Assembly (NCBI RefSeq): GCF_007744675.1
Contig: NZ_CP036269.1
Coordinates: 5,001,546-5,065,545, forward strand
DNA length: 64,000 nucleotides
Source of the DNA: Gimesia alba
GTDB taxonomy: Bacteria; Planctomycetota; Planctomycetia; Planctomycetales; Planctomycetaceae
Reading direction: 5' to 3'
The first letter of the stretch is position 1. Every line of letters starts with the position of its first letter. Below, piece after piece: positions 28,696-37,485 of this stretch. A model generated the notes under the pieces. That model made no database searches. It worked only from the letters and a program-made list of their open reading frames with translations, and was not told the DNA's origin. The position numbers and the translations under genes were made by a program.

Positions 28696-29901
28696 TTAAT
28701 AAACGCTGAACTCTCCCCTCGAAAGCCGTAGAACAAAATCGTCCATCCCCGCCAGCTCTTTCTGAAGGATCTCCTGAATTGCCGGCTCAACATCCGACAG
28801 ACTGGTATTCGCGGTTAAGATCACTTCCACGCTCATCATCCAGGGATCACTGATTTCACGTCCGATCTGACTACAGAGCCTGACGCAGACCTCTTTCACA
28901 GGCGGGATGGAATTGTAGATCTGGTCCGCGAGATAATGGCTCAATACATTATAAATCTTACCGACGTGGCTGACCGGATTTTTGCCCGCGGCTGCTTCCG
29001 TACTCATGGGACGATTCAAGGTAATTAAACCATTCACCCGATTTCCACGCCCAACCTGCCCCCCATCGGCCCCTTCTGCTGAAGTCCCCAACACAGTCAG
29101 ATACATCCCCCCTGAGCCACGCTCCGGATCATCGAGCGTATTGATTTCAAGTTGAACCTGATCCAGCTCTTTCAGTTGAGGCTCTAAATATTGAATCAAC
29201 TCTTGTTGCAGCTCCTGTTTCCGGTCGAAATACTGCTTTGCATCTTTGAAATGATAATCGACCATCGCAATAGCAACCGTCAGATATAAACTGCGATCGC
29301 GTCGGACCCCCATCACTTTGACATCTTCCCCTGTATCCGGATATTCAACTTTGAATTCCTCAGAATTGATCCGCTGTTCCGTTGCCAACACCAGTTGTTC
29401 GGTCTCCGATAAAGGTGCATAGCCTACCGCGGCGGACGTATCATTGGCAGAGAGTAAATTCCGGGCAAAGATATCGGTCAGTTCCGGGGAACCGGCTTTC
29501 AATTCATTTTGAAAGATCAGATGCTTCTCTGGATTCACATGTCGTAAATTATCCTGGATCCATCTCTTTGCACTGTTAATCGCGATCTCGTCTGTCGAAA
29601 TCCGGTAACCGTCGCATTCTGCGGTGGCACGATCCCCAATCACCAGACGCATCGGTTCATTCACTATCCCCCCGCCCAGAGCAGGAGTTGTCTGCCCGGC
29701 GACCAGTAGCCCTTTATCAATATTATGATGTAACACACGGCCGATCATTTCAAAATAGGCCTGAGATAAATCGATGGAAATCGACTCGGCAATCCCGTCA
29801 CAAATCGTATCTGGATGTCCGATCCCCTTGCGTTCGACAAATTCGGTCTGTTGTTCAGGAGTCGCAACCGTTCCCGACAGTGCCAGATTGAAGTTTTGCA
29901 T
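28696..29901 (-). CDS. Archaeal-type S-adenosylmethionine synthetase
   Basis: 401-residue methionine adenosyltransferase of the archaeal family, which has little similarity to bacterial MetK. Landmarks are [20 protein letters not shown] near the N-terminus, [57 protein letters not shown] and [16 protein letters not shown] in the second half. These are the conserved blocks of archaeal MATs. It makes SAM from methionine and ATP. It is convergent to pcm and precedes no other methyltransferase here. Whether the genome also has a bacterial MetK cannot be seen in this window. Confidence 0.92.
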   Translation of the reverse strand: MQNFNLALSGTVATPEQQTEFVERKGIGHPDTICDGIAESISIDLSQAYFEMIGRVLHHNIDKGLLVAGQTTPALGGGIVNEPMRLVIGDRATAECDGYRISTDEIAINSAKRWIQDNLRHVNPEKHLIFQNELKAGSPELTDIFARNLLSANDTSAAVGYAPLSETEQLVLATEQRINSEEFKVEYPDTGEDVKVMGVRRDRSLYLTVAIAMVDYHFKDAKQYFDRKQELQQELIQYLEPQLKELDQVQLEINTLDDPERGSGGMYLTVLGTSAEGADGGQVGRGNRVNGLITLNRPMSTEAAAGKNPVSHVGKIYNVLSHYLADQIYNSIPPVKEVCVRLCSQIGREISDPWMMSVEVILTANTSLSDVEPAIQEILQKELAGMDDFVLRLSRGEFSVY

Positions 29902-29957
29902 CTACGTTCTTTCTTCTTGGTTCCTGTATTCAACTCAGATTACGGCGCAAGTTGATC

Positions 29958-30896
29958 TTATTTGTTATTCTTAAACAGATCCAGAAAACGATCTTCATAG
30001 TCTTTGAACAAATCCAGTCGGTCCAGTTCCTGTTTCAGCTCATAGGCTTTAGAACGATCCTGCTCCGCCTGGGCAAACAAGTTCTCAATGTTTTGCTCTT
30101 CCTCAGGTGTCAGCTTTGGTTCTTCCGGAGGCTCAGCTTGATAAGCTTCTTCATAGGATTCTGGCTGTTGTTCGCCCATTGATTGTTCAACACGCGATAG
30201 CAGTTCGCCCAGTCGTTGCTCCACTTCCTTTCCCTGCTCGGCCAGCTCTGTGGTATCGATGTCAATTCCGGAAATCAATTTGAACGACTCCAGAACTGCC
30301 AAAGACGCCTTGGGAAACGGGAGCTGAGAAAAAACATGCGGCATCTCGCCCAAAAGACAAGTCCCTTTAAGCCCCTTATCGGCGGCGGCCCCCAGCAAAA
30401 TCCCGTTTAAACCACTGATGTTCCCCTCTTCCAAAATATTCAAGTCCCATTGTTTCAACTCATCCAGACTCTCAACATCAGTGACAGCGCTAAACACCCG
30501 CGATTCATGATCGGGATGCATGGCGGTAGCCATCGCGGCAAAGGTCAAGACGCGTTGAATCCCTAGATCATTCTGTGCATAGGCAATCAGTTTCTGGCAG
30601 TAGCTGTACTTGCCAAATTGAGGCTGCGCCTCCCCAATCAATACGACCAGATCATGTTTTCCCCGTGGATCTTTCCAGAGAAAAAAACGACTGCGGGGAC
30701 GAACCCCCGTGCGAATCAGACCACGCTTCACATCCACATGATCGACATCAAAATATTCCGGCGGGGAATACTCCGCAAGCAGCTCCATCCCCAACTTCGC
30801 CATCAGGTAATAACCAGCGCTCAAACCAACATTCCCCATTCCCGGCCAAACTGCAATCAACCAGGGATCTGACAATTCTTCGGTATCGTCTATCAT
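29958..30896 (-). CDS. PAC2-family protein (proteasome assembly chaperone-like)
   Basis: 312 residues. The N-terminal two thirds show the PAC2 fold: IAVWPGMGNVGLSAGYYLMAKL, then EYFDVDHV, then DLVVLIGEAQPQFGKYSYCQKLIAYAQ, and GLNGILLGAAADKGLKGTCLLGEMP, read in blocks. The C-terminal third is a charged helical tail (PEEEQNIENLFAQAEQDRSKAYELKQELDRL...). PAC2 proteins are known from archaea and actinobacteria, and bacterial ones are mostly uncharacterised. It lies 56 bases upstream of the SAM synthetase on the same strand, so the two probably share a transcript. Confidence 0.82.
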   Translation of the reverse strand: MIDDTEELSDPWLIAVWPGMGNVGLSAGYYLMAKLGMELLAEYSPPEYFDVDHVDVKRGLIRTGVRPRSRFFLWKDPRGKHDLVVLIGEAQPQFGKYSYCQKLIAYAQNDLGIQRVLTFAAMATAMHPDHESRVFSAVTDVESLDELKQWDLNILEEGNISGLNGILLGAAADKGLKGTCLLGEMPHVFSQLPFPKASLAVLESFKLISGIDIDTTELAEQGKEVEQRLGELLSRVEQSMGEQQPESYEEAYQAEPPEEPKLTPEEEQNIENLFAQAEQDRSKAYELKQELDRLDLFKDYEDRFLDLFKNNK

Positions 30897-31138
30897 AGTT
30901 CATTCCTTCAGAATGGTTTTACTGAATCATTCTAGCGCTTTCATGTTATGACTTTTCAGAATTAAAACAACAATGACTCCACTCAGTAAATTCTGAGAAC
31001 CTCCTAACACGTAAGACGTGCGTCAGTATTATTACTTAGGAAATTCAAAAACTATCGGGGTACTCCTGATATCGGGTCAATAAAATCAACATCCGAAATA
31101 ATGAATCCACAAAACTTCCAGCGCGTTAATCTCCTGTG

Positions 31139-32629
31139 CTACCGAATTTTTACAGGCGGCTTTTGTCCCTTGGGAATCAGTGTAATATATTTTCGCTTTT
31201 GCATACGTTGATCAAAGTCCGCTTTCGCTTCCGTCACCAACGCCGGGTTTTCCAGCAACTCCACAGTGGAAGCCGCCAAGGCCTGAGCCGCATATAAAAT
31301 CCCTTTTTCACCAATGGATGAACCAATACAGGCAACGTTCTGCCAGCTATGCCCCGGGTTCCCTGCTGCAAAACAGGTCGTCCGCAGTCCCCCGGTCGGA
31401 ATATGCCAGCTGATATCTCCCACATCGGTTGAACCTTTCGATGATGTTCTGGACTCGACCAGCGTATGCACGCGGCTGTCAATCGCGACGGGGAAAGTTT
31501 GACCGAATTCTTCAATCAGCGGTTGTTGAATCCGCCGTGCGAAGGCTTTTTCTTCCGCGGAAAACTCCGGTGGTCCGATCGTCGTCAATTTTTGATGAAT
31601 CATTTCCGATAAAGGCGTATTGGGAATCAGTTCGTGATTGTCGGTATCGACGTCGATTTTCAGTTTCGTCCGCGTCATCAACGCCGCCCCTTTGGCGATA
31701 TCAACGACCCAACGATAATTACGTTCCAGATCCTCATGCGTATTCGCCCGCACGTAATACCAGACCGTTGCTTTCGCCGGCACCACGTTCGGCTGACCTC
31801 CCCCATCAATAATCACATAATGCATCCGCGCGTCTTCTTTCACATGTTCCCGCATATAATTCACGCCGGTATTCATCAGCTCAACTGCATCCAGGGCACT
31901 CACACCACTTTCCGGGCTCACTGAAGCATGCGCCGGCAGACCGGTGAATGTAAACTTGACTGAAACCAGCGCTTTGGAACTCCCCAGATGCACGTTCGTA
32001 TTATTCGCAGGATGCCAGTGCAGGCAGATATCCAGATCCTTGAACTGCCCGTCGAGCAGCATGTAAACTTTTCCCAGTCCCGTCTCTTCTGCCGGCGTTC
32101 CATACAGACGAACCGTTCCTTTGAGCTGATGCTTGTCGATCGCCTCTTTCACCGCCAGCGCTGCTCCCAGAGCGGCTGTTCCCAAACCACTATGACCACA
32201 GGCATGCCCCGCTCCACCGTCTGCTTGAGTTTCGCGATAAGGAACTGCTTGCTGTGACAAGCCGGGTAACGCATCATACTCCGCCAGAATCCCAATCACC
32301 GGCTTGCCGCTCCCGTAACTGGCCACAAATGCGGTCGGCATATCTGCCACACCACTTTTGATCGTGAATCCATCCGCCTTCAGCTTCTCGATTAAGAGCT
32401 GCGATGACTTCGTTTCCTGCAAGCCGACCTCCGCATAATTCCAGATCGACTGATTGACGGCTTTCAGTTCTTCTGCCCGTTGAGTCACATTATCGACAGC
32501 CGTCTGCTGAGACTCAGTCAGCTTCGTAGCAGACTTTTCCGCAGCGGAAGCAAGACAACCCATATTCGAGTGCAGCAAAACCAGGACACATCCAGCCCAC
32601 AACAGTTGTTTATTCAGGTTCAATCGCAT
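31139..32629 (-). CDS. Secreted M20-family amidohydrolase (AbgB-like)
   Basis: 496 residues. The N-terminal 30 residues are a signal sequence (hydrophobic LLWAGCVLVLLHSNMGCLASA); the SNMGC could mark a lipoprotein but lacks a good lipobox. The M20 peptidase body has the metal-binding GGAGHACGHSGLGTA and GTPAEETGLGKVYML, the lid domain with FTGLPAHASVSPESGVSALDAVELM, and late GSTDVGDISWHIPTGG. It resembles p-aminobenzoyl-glutamate or other amide hydrolases. Substrate is not evident. Isolated on its strand, with gaps on both sides. Confidence 0.88.
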   Translation of the reverse strand: MRLNLNKQLLWAGCVLVLLHSNMGCLASAAEKSATKLTESQQTAVDNVTQRAEELKAVNQSIWNYAEVGLQETKSSQLLIEKLKADGFTIKSGVADMPTAFVASYGSGKPVIGILAEYDALPGLSQQAVPYRETQADGGAGHACGHSGLGTAALGAALAVKEAIDKHQLKGTVRLYGTPAEETGLGKVYMLLDGQFKDLDICLHWHPANNTNVHLGSSKALVSVKFTFTGLPAHASVSPESGVSALDAVELMNTGVNYMREHVKEDARMHYVIIDGGGQPNVVPAKATVWYYVRANTHEDLERNYRWVVDIAKGAALMTRTKLKIDVDTDNHELIPNTPLSEMIHQKLTTIGPPEFSAEEKAFARRIQQPLIEEFGQTFPVAIDSRVHTLVESRTSSKGSTDVGDISWHIPTGGLRTTCFAAGNPGHSWQNVACIGSSIGEKGILYAAQALAASTVELLENPALVTEAKADFDQRMQKRKYITLIPKGQKPPVKIR

Positions 32630-32702
32630 GATGTTTTTCCTTGTAGATCAACGCGGGTCAGTTTTCCATTCATCATTCCAGCCTACCAAAGCCTGCGCAT
32701 GA

Positions 32703-33086
32703 TGTCATCTGTTTTCCCTGTTCATTGCCCTTCGATCCCCAGTGGAAGAACAGAACTTGACACTCAGTTGTCCAACACGAGAATGCGGAGCAAGCGTCGC
32801 GCGCGAGTGAGACCACATATTTGCTGACCGTATCGATAGCAAAACATCTCAGCACTATAAAACCCGCTGGTTTCAGCACGATTTTGCTTCTGAACAACTT
32901 GCCCCACTGCACAAGCTGCTCCATTTTCTGCGACAAACTGGACACAATTTGAACCAAACTGCGACAAACCTGAACCAAATTCTGACAAAGCTGAGCCAGA
33001 ATTCGACCAGCTTTCCGCTTGACCTTGTCGCGTCCATCAGCAAAATCACTCCAAGTCAACATGCTCGCAATCTCCACAAGAAATAA
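32703..33086 (+). pseudogene. Decayed MobC-like mobilisation protein fragment
   Basis: One plus frame, interrupted by a TGA at 32808, carries features of the MobC relaxosome accessory family. Before the stop it reads SPVEE and ECGASVARE, similar to the N-terminal SPEE...CGxSVxxxxR pattern. After it comes FLRQTGHNLNQTATNLNQ, like the family's LRxxGxNLNQxAxxLN core, then about 40 residues to a stop at 33084-33086. No start codon fits. If correct, it is a remnant of a mobilisable plasmid or integrated element. The coding sequence also shows a 10-11-base periodicity from repeated CTGxxxCAA-like units. Assigned by motif only. Confidence 0.4.
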
Positions 33087-33114
33087 AAAATTCATGTATT
33101 CCAAAATAAAAACT

Positions 33115-33224
33115 CCGTGCAAACATCAAGAGCCCCAAGTGCCACAAGCAATCTCGATGGGTGCTAATATCAAGCTCACCGGGTGCCGCTATTCAACTTA
33201 CCGGGTGCCGCTGTTGGCTTTCCC
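33115..33224 (+). repeat. Degenerate 22-base tandem repeats (five units)
   Basis: Five head-to-tail units of exactly 22 bases begin at 33115, 33137, 33159, 33181 and 33203. Units three to five open with GGGTGC, and units one and two share GTGC at the same phase. Units one and three match at 15 of 22 positions. Unit length is not a multiple of three, so this is not a protein repeat. The array begins 28 bases after the MobC-like fragment, resembling plasmid iterons, but could equally be an expanded intergenic repeat. Confidence 0.6.
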
Positions 33225-33229
33225 AACAG
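33211..33229. repeat. Hairpin repeat, copy 1
   Basis: CTGTTGG-CTTTC-CCAACAG forms a perfect 7-base stem with a 5-base loop, preceded by GGGTGCCG and followed by TGCC. A closely similar element is found at 54186-54208 with compensating changes in the stem, pointing to a conserved structure. Confidence 0.6.
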
Positions 33230-33614
33230 TGCCCAAACAGAGCCGGCAATGAGTCAGTTCAACAAACGATTAACCCAAATACAGGAGCCCCATTCTATCC
33301 CATCACCACCAACAACAGCAGCTGGTCAACCAGCAGTAGTGCATGAAACAGACTGAAAGAAAACACTTGCTTATCTGAGTACCGCAACTCAGGATAAAAG
33401 AGACCAGCGTCCCTTCACTCAAGATTCAGAAAGTGTTTCCCATGAAGCCATTCCCGATCCTCTGTTTCACTGCGACAATCAACCTGCTAACAGGCTGATG
33501 TTCCAGCACGACTGCTTTCTTTCATTTTCAGCTTGAAAGAAATTTCCTCTCATTCACTTACCGGGAACCAAATTCACCTCACTACATCCAGAGAAGAATT
33601 ATTCCAGAAAGCTC

Positions 33615-33643
33615 TTGACATAACTACATCCCGTAGGCATTAT
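33615..33643 (+). promoter_or_regulatory. Promoter of the BlaI/BlaR1-like operon
   Basis: A perfect TTGACA (33615-33620) is followed after 17 bases by CATTAT (33638-33643), a fair -10. The promoter ends about 42 bases before the regulator ATG and is flanked and overlapped by two BlaI-type inverted repeats. Confidence 0.65.
33623..33637. promoter_or_regulatory. BlaI-type operator, upstream site
   Basis: ACTACA-TCC-CGTAGG: the left half is consensus and the right half matches four of six to TGTAGT. It occupies the spacer between the -35 and -10 boxes, where a bound repressor would block RNA polymerase. Confidence 0.5.
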
Positions 33644-33644
33644 A

Positions 33645-33659
33645 ACTACACAATGTAGT
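33645..33659. promoter_or_regulatory. BlaI-type operator, downstream site
   Basis: ACTACA-CAA-TGTAGT is a perfect 6-3-6 inverted repeat just after the -10 box. It matches the TACTACA/TGTAGTA pattern bound by BlaI/MecI-type repressors. With the upstream site it predicts autorepression by the following gene. Confidence 0.7.
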
Positions 33660-33685
33660 CATTCGTTTTATTCTGGAGTAAAAAA

Positions 33686-34105
33686 ATGGTCCCGCCTGAT
33701 TCAACCCCGCTCACCAAAGCCCAACGCGAGATTATGGAAATCGTCTGGGAGAAAGATGAAGTGACCGTCAGCGAAGTACGGGATGCTTTGGAAGCAAAGC
33801 GGAAGCTGGCGAGAAACACCGTGCTGACGATGATGGTGCGGTTGGAAGAGCGTGGCTGGCTGCAGCATCGGACGCAGGGCCGTACGTTTATTTATTCCGC
33901 CGCCCGCCCCCGGGCAGCCTCCCTGGGAATGAAGGTCAGTCAGATGGTCGACCGTTTGTTTGCCGGTTCCCCGGAAGATCTGGTCACCGCTTTGATTGAA
34001 TACCGCGGCCTGACCAGTGAAGAGACAGAACGCATTCGCGAAATGATTGAACAAGCGGAGTCAAAGCAAAAACAATCTCGAAAACGGAGAGGGAAGCGGT
34101 CATGA
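33686..34105 (+). CDS. BlaI/MecI/CopY-family repressor
   Basis: 139 residues. The winged helix covers about 1-75 (LTKAQREIMEIVWEKDEVTVSEVRDALE, then ARNTVLTMMVRLEERGWLQHRTQGRTFIYSA, quoted as landmarks), followed by a dimerisation helix region rich in Glu. A GGAG lies eight to nine bases upstream of the ATG. The stop overlaps the start of the next gene, as usual for these repressor-sensor pairs. The cleavage signal and inducer are not known. In planctomycetes these pairs rarely concern beta-lactams, so the name refers to family only. Confidence 0.92.
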   Translation: MVPPDSTPLTKAQREIMEIVWEKDEVTVSEVRDALEAKRKLARNTVLTMMVRLEERGWLQHRTQGRTFIYSAARPRAASLGMKVSQMVDRLFAGSPEDLVTALIEYRGLTSEETERIREMIEQAESKQKQSRKRRGKRS

Positions 34106-37100
34106 ACAGTTTGATTGGAAATCCCTTAGATCAGGTCCTGGTCTGGAGTCTGAACCTATTAATTCAGGTTGGCTGCATCGCCGCTCTCGCATCATTGGTA
34201 AGTCTTATGCTGCGACGCTCCCCGGCAAGACGTTACTGCCTGCTCTGTTCCTCACTGTTCCTGATTTGTGTGTCCCCCCTGCTTTCCGCAGTGATTCAGT
34301 CAACCGGAATGAACATCTTTTCGATTTCACTGATACAAAACACGCCTGCGTCAACAAAAGTGAGCACACAACCGGCTGCATCTTCACCCCATCTATTGAG
34401 CCAGAAAGCTCCCGAATCCTTCGTCCAGCAACAACCTGATCATCGGGCCCAGCCTGAAGAGAAACAGAACGCCGGATCTGACAAAGCCAGCAGTTCATCC
34501 CCCATGACTGCTCCTGGCCGGATGAAGAAATCAGAGACAGCCGCAGTAACCATTACCCGGGCTCCCACTGTTGCAGGCCGTCTTTTACACTCTGTTGTAC
34601 TTCCGCTACTCATCCTCTGGTCCTGTATTTCACTATTTCTACTGATTCGACTGGCTGTGAAATGGTATCGTCTAACACTGCTATTAGAGTCAACAAAAGT
34701 GAATACCGATGAAAATTTAGCACAACTGTTTCAGCAAACATGGCGGTCTCTGAAAGTTCCGCAAAACAGAACGATCCCGGACCTGGTTTTTTCAGACCGG
34801 ATCTCAGGGCCCTTTGCCGCCGGAATCTGGTCACCTAAAGTCGTACTCCCCGAAACCTTACTGCAACAGGTTTGTGCAGAACAAATGCGCGGAATTCTGA
34901 TTCACGAACTGGCCCATATCGCGCGACGCGATCAATTTGTGGTCCTGCTGCAAACATTCATGGACGCTCTCTTCTGGGCGCACCCATTGGTCAGGCTGCT
35001 CAATCGTCAGCTCGCAGAGGCCCGCGAAGAAGTGTGCGACAATTACGTACTGACCGTAACTGATGCCCCCTCTTATAGCCGAACGTTGCTGACGATGGCT
35101 CAAATCCTGAATTCGCCCCGTGCCATTCCCGGTACCGTTGGCCTGTTTACCTCGCGCTGGAAATTGGAGCAGCGGATCATCGGTCTTTTGGATGAACAAC
35201 GCTGTCGCATCACACGTTTGAACAAGCGAACTCTGGTACTCCTCACTCTCATGTCGGCGGGAATCGCCAGCATGGCTGCTTTCGGCACGCTCTCAATGGT
35301 GGTCGCTGAGAACACCACAGGAAATGCGCAGGTCAAACAGCCCGATCAGGCGACTGGTTCTGGGAGTTCCACAAAGCAAGTGGTCGCTGATGAGAAAGCA
35401 AAGACCGATGATGCTGAAAACAATCATTTCGTCTATACTGGTCGGATTGTCGATTCACAGGGACATCCCATCGCAGGTGCGAAAGTCGATGTTGACAATT
35501 CACAGTATCACTCCAAGCACCGGCAATCGAATATTTCTTTCCCCGTCCATAAGCAGCTGACAGAAACCCTGACGAATGCAGATGGAACATTCCGTCTTGA
35601 ATTTGATGACGCCTGGACGCGCGTCATGCGTGCAAGCACAGTACGCAAAGCAAACTTTTACTACAGACAAAATCCTGGCACGCTCATCATTGCCTCGGCT
35701 CCCGGATATGCAACGGAATGGATCACTACCACCGACGCCGATCCGGATGTTCCATTAAAGATTACTCTAAGCAAAAGTGCCGCCCCGATTCGCGGGCGAC
35801 TGGTCGATCTGGAGGGCCGCGGACTCGCAGGTATCACCGTGTCGGTAGAGGGAATCTGTTCTGCAGAAGAGGGTGCCGTAGATCGCTGGCTGCATGATTT
35901 ACCCACGCTGCACCAACAGGGACTACTCCCCCCGGAAAAAATGAATATGAAATCAGGCAGCTACCGCGCCTCCATCGGGAAGTATCCCGGCGCATCCATG
36001 GTGAGCGCTAACACGCCCGGATTCCCGACCTCGGTCCAGACAGATCAAGCAGGCCGTTTTCAAATCACGAATATCGGTGCTGACCGGTTGCTGATTCTCA
36101 AAACCGAAGGCCCGCAAATGGCAACCGAACGTATCGCGGTTGTTGCAAGAGAGATGCAACCAGTTCAGGCACGTCCGATCGGCTATGGTGGTCCCCTCAA
36201 TGGGACCCACTATGGAGCGACGTTCACACATGTGACAGAGCCAGGTCTCGTCGTGGAGGGTACTTTGCAAGATCGAGAAACCGGCATCCCCATTTCAGCA
36301 AGATTGATGGTACGCCAATGGGCTCGAGGATCAATGAGAGAAATTGAGCTTCCGAATCCCCATACAGACTCGAAAGGCAAGTATCGTTTTGAGCAACTGC
36401 CCTACTCAGGCACTTTACGGCTCTACGTGATCCCCGACGTCGATCAGCCCTACTTTGCGTCAGATTATTCTCTGCCGAAGCCCAGCGGTCTCAAACCAGT
36501 TTCGTTCAATATCAAGCTGCGGCGTGGCGTGATGTTTCACGGCACATTGACTGACAAGCAAACAGGCAAACCGATTCCCAATGCCAGCTTTGACTACTTC
36601 CCGCTGCTCACTAACAAAAATGCAGCCAGTTACAAACGTTATCAGGATAATTCGACCAGCCTGGAACCAATGCGACACCGTTTTATCTCAGCGGAAGACG
36701 GTTCATTTTCGCTCGTCGGAATTCCAGGAGCGGGAATCATCGGAGTGCGTGTCCAGAAAGGCGATTATCTATCAGGAATCGGGTTGGAAAAACTGACTCA
36801 CCTCTTCGACAAAGAGCGACTTCAAACACACGACGATTGTTTCACAAAACTCTACCAGGTTGTAAAACTAGTAACGGTGCCCACAGGAGAAAGCGAAGTT
36901 CAGGTTGACTTACAGGCAGATCGTGGGGAATCGCTCCGGTTTGAAGTGGTCGGACCTGATGAAAAACCACTCACAAACTACACCATCAACCACCACCGTT
37001 TTCCCGGCACTGCTGGAGAACCCGCTACGGTAAATGGCTTTCATCCACAGCGAACCCGAACGATTTATTTCCGACATCTGCAGAAGCAACTGGGGCGCGC

Positions 37101-37470
37101 CGTCACGATTTATGGAGTCCCCGACGATCGCAATATTCGCAAAGTAAAACTAGAGCCTCTCGGGTCAGTAAAAGGTCAATTACTCACTGCGGAGGGGAAG
37201 CCAGACATTGATGCCCCGATTTCAATCCATCGGGAAGCGGTTCCCGGCACAGAAGCTTTACCCAATTTTGAATCCGTACTCGTCATGAGTCAAAAAAATT
37301 GCGATGCTGAAGGAAATTTCCTGTTCCATGATCTGATGGTTGGTGCTGAATTCACGTTGCGTGCAAACCAATGGAAAGGACGGCGTTTTTATCCTCTGCC
37401 GGGTCAGATCAAAATCAAACCAGGACAAAAAATCGATCTGGGAGCGATCACAGTACCTGACAAAAAGTGA
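34102..37470 (+). CDS. BlaR1-like M56 metalloprotease with long repeat-containing C-terminus
   Basis: 1122 residues. Membrane helices lie near 15-35, 50-72 and 165-190, and after the protease near 378-400. The M56 protease site is HELAH (His268, Glu269, His272) with the downstream ligand region EAREEVCDNYVL. In BlaR1 the outer part is a penicillin-binding sensor. Here it is about 700 residues of carboxypeptidase-regulatory-like/Cna-B-type beta-sandwich repeats (YTGRIVDSQGHPIAGAKVDV, LVDLEGRGLAGITVSVEG, TLTDKQTGKPIPNASFDY). It is likely to sense something outside the cell through these domains and destroy or inactivate the BlaI-like repressor. What it senses is unknown. Confidence 0.88.
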   Translation: MNSLIGNPLDQVLVWSLNLLIQVGCIAALASLVSLMLRRSPARRYCLLCSSLFLICVSPLLSAVIQSTGMNIFSISLIQNTPASTKVSTQPAASSPHLLSQKAPESFVQQQPDHRAQPEEKQNAGSDKASSSSPMTAPGRMKKSETAAVTITRAPTVAGRLLHSVVLPLLILWSCISLFLLIRLAVKWYRLTLLLESTKVNTDENLAQLFQQTWRSLKVPQNRTIPDLVFSDRISGPFAAGIWSPKVVLPETLLQQVCAEQMRGILIHELAHIARRDQFVVLLQTFMDALFWAHPLVRLLNRQLAEAREEVCDNYVLTVTDAPSYSRTLLTMAQILNSPRAIPGTVGLFTSRWKLEQRIIGLLDEQRCRITRLNKRTLVLLTLMSAGIASMAAFGTLSMVVAENTTGNAQVKQPDQATGSGSSTKQVVADEKAKTDDAENNHFVYTGRIVDSQGHPIAGAKVDVDNSQYHSKHRQSNISFPVHKQLTETLTNADGTFRLEFDDAWTRVMRASTVRKANFYYRQNPGTLIIASAPGYATEWITTTDADPDVPLKITLSKSAAPIRGRLVDLEGRGLAGITVSVEGICSAEEGAVDRWLHDLPTLHQQGLLPPEKMNMKSGSYRASIGKYPGASMVSANTPGFPTSVQTDQAGRFQITNIGADRLLILKTEGPQMATERIAVVAREMQPVQARPIGYGGPLNGTHYGATFTHVTEPGLVVEGTLQDRETGIPISARLMVRQWARGSMREIELPNPHTDSKGKYRFEQLPYSGTLRLYVIPDVDQPYFASDYSLPKPSGLKPVSFNIKLRRGVMFHGTLTDKQTGKPIPNASFDYFPLLTNKNAASYKRYQDNSTSLEPMRHRFISAEDGSFSLVGIPGAGIIGVRVQKGDYLSGIGLEKLTHLFDKERLQTHDDCFTKLYQVVKLVTVPTGESEVQVDLQADRGESLRFEVVGPDEKPLTNYTINHHRFPGTAGEPATVNGFHPQRTRTIYFRHLQKQLGRAVTIYGVPDDRNIRKVKLEPLGSVKGQLLTAEGKPDIDAPISIHREAVPGTEALPNFESVLVMSQKNCDAEGNFLFHDLMVGAEFTLRANQWKGRRFYPLPGQIKIKPGQKIDLGAITVPDKK

Positions 37471-37485
37471 AACAGGGCGACGCGC

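Larger units (their letters stand above)
32630..33610. other. Gene-poor region with decayed and repeated DNA
   Basis: About 980 bases without an intact convincing gene. It contains a broken frame with MobC-like features (32703-33086), 22-base tandem repeats (33115-33224) and a hairpin repeat (33211-33229). The rest (33240-33610) shows nothing recognisable, apart from a small inverted repeat (CTGGT-CA-ACCAG) near 33321. A 149-codon minus-strand frame at 32673-33122 runs through the periodic sequence and is not called. Confidence 0.5.

Noticed and set aside
32673-33122. Minus-strand 149-codon open frame
   Set aside because: Repetitive hydrophobic/Gln pattern is produced by the periodic sequence; no family and no ribosome binding site. 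The opposite-strand MobC-like reading explains it better.
33115-33224. CRISPR array
   Set aside because: Units are contiguous 22-mers without spacers, degenerate, and no cas genes are in the window.
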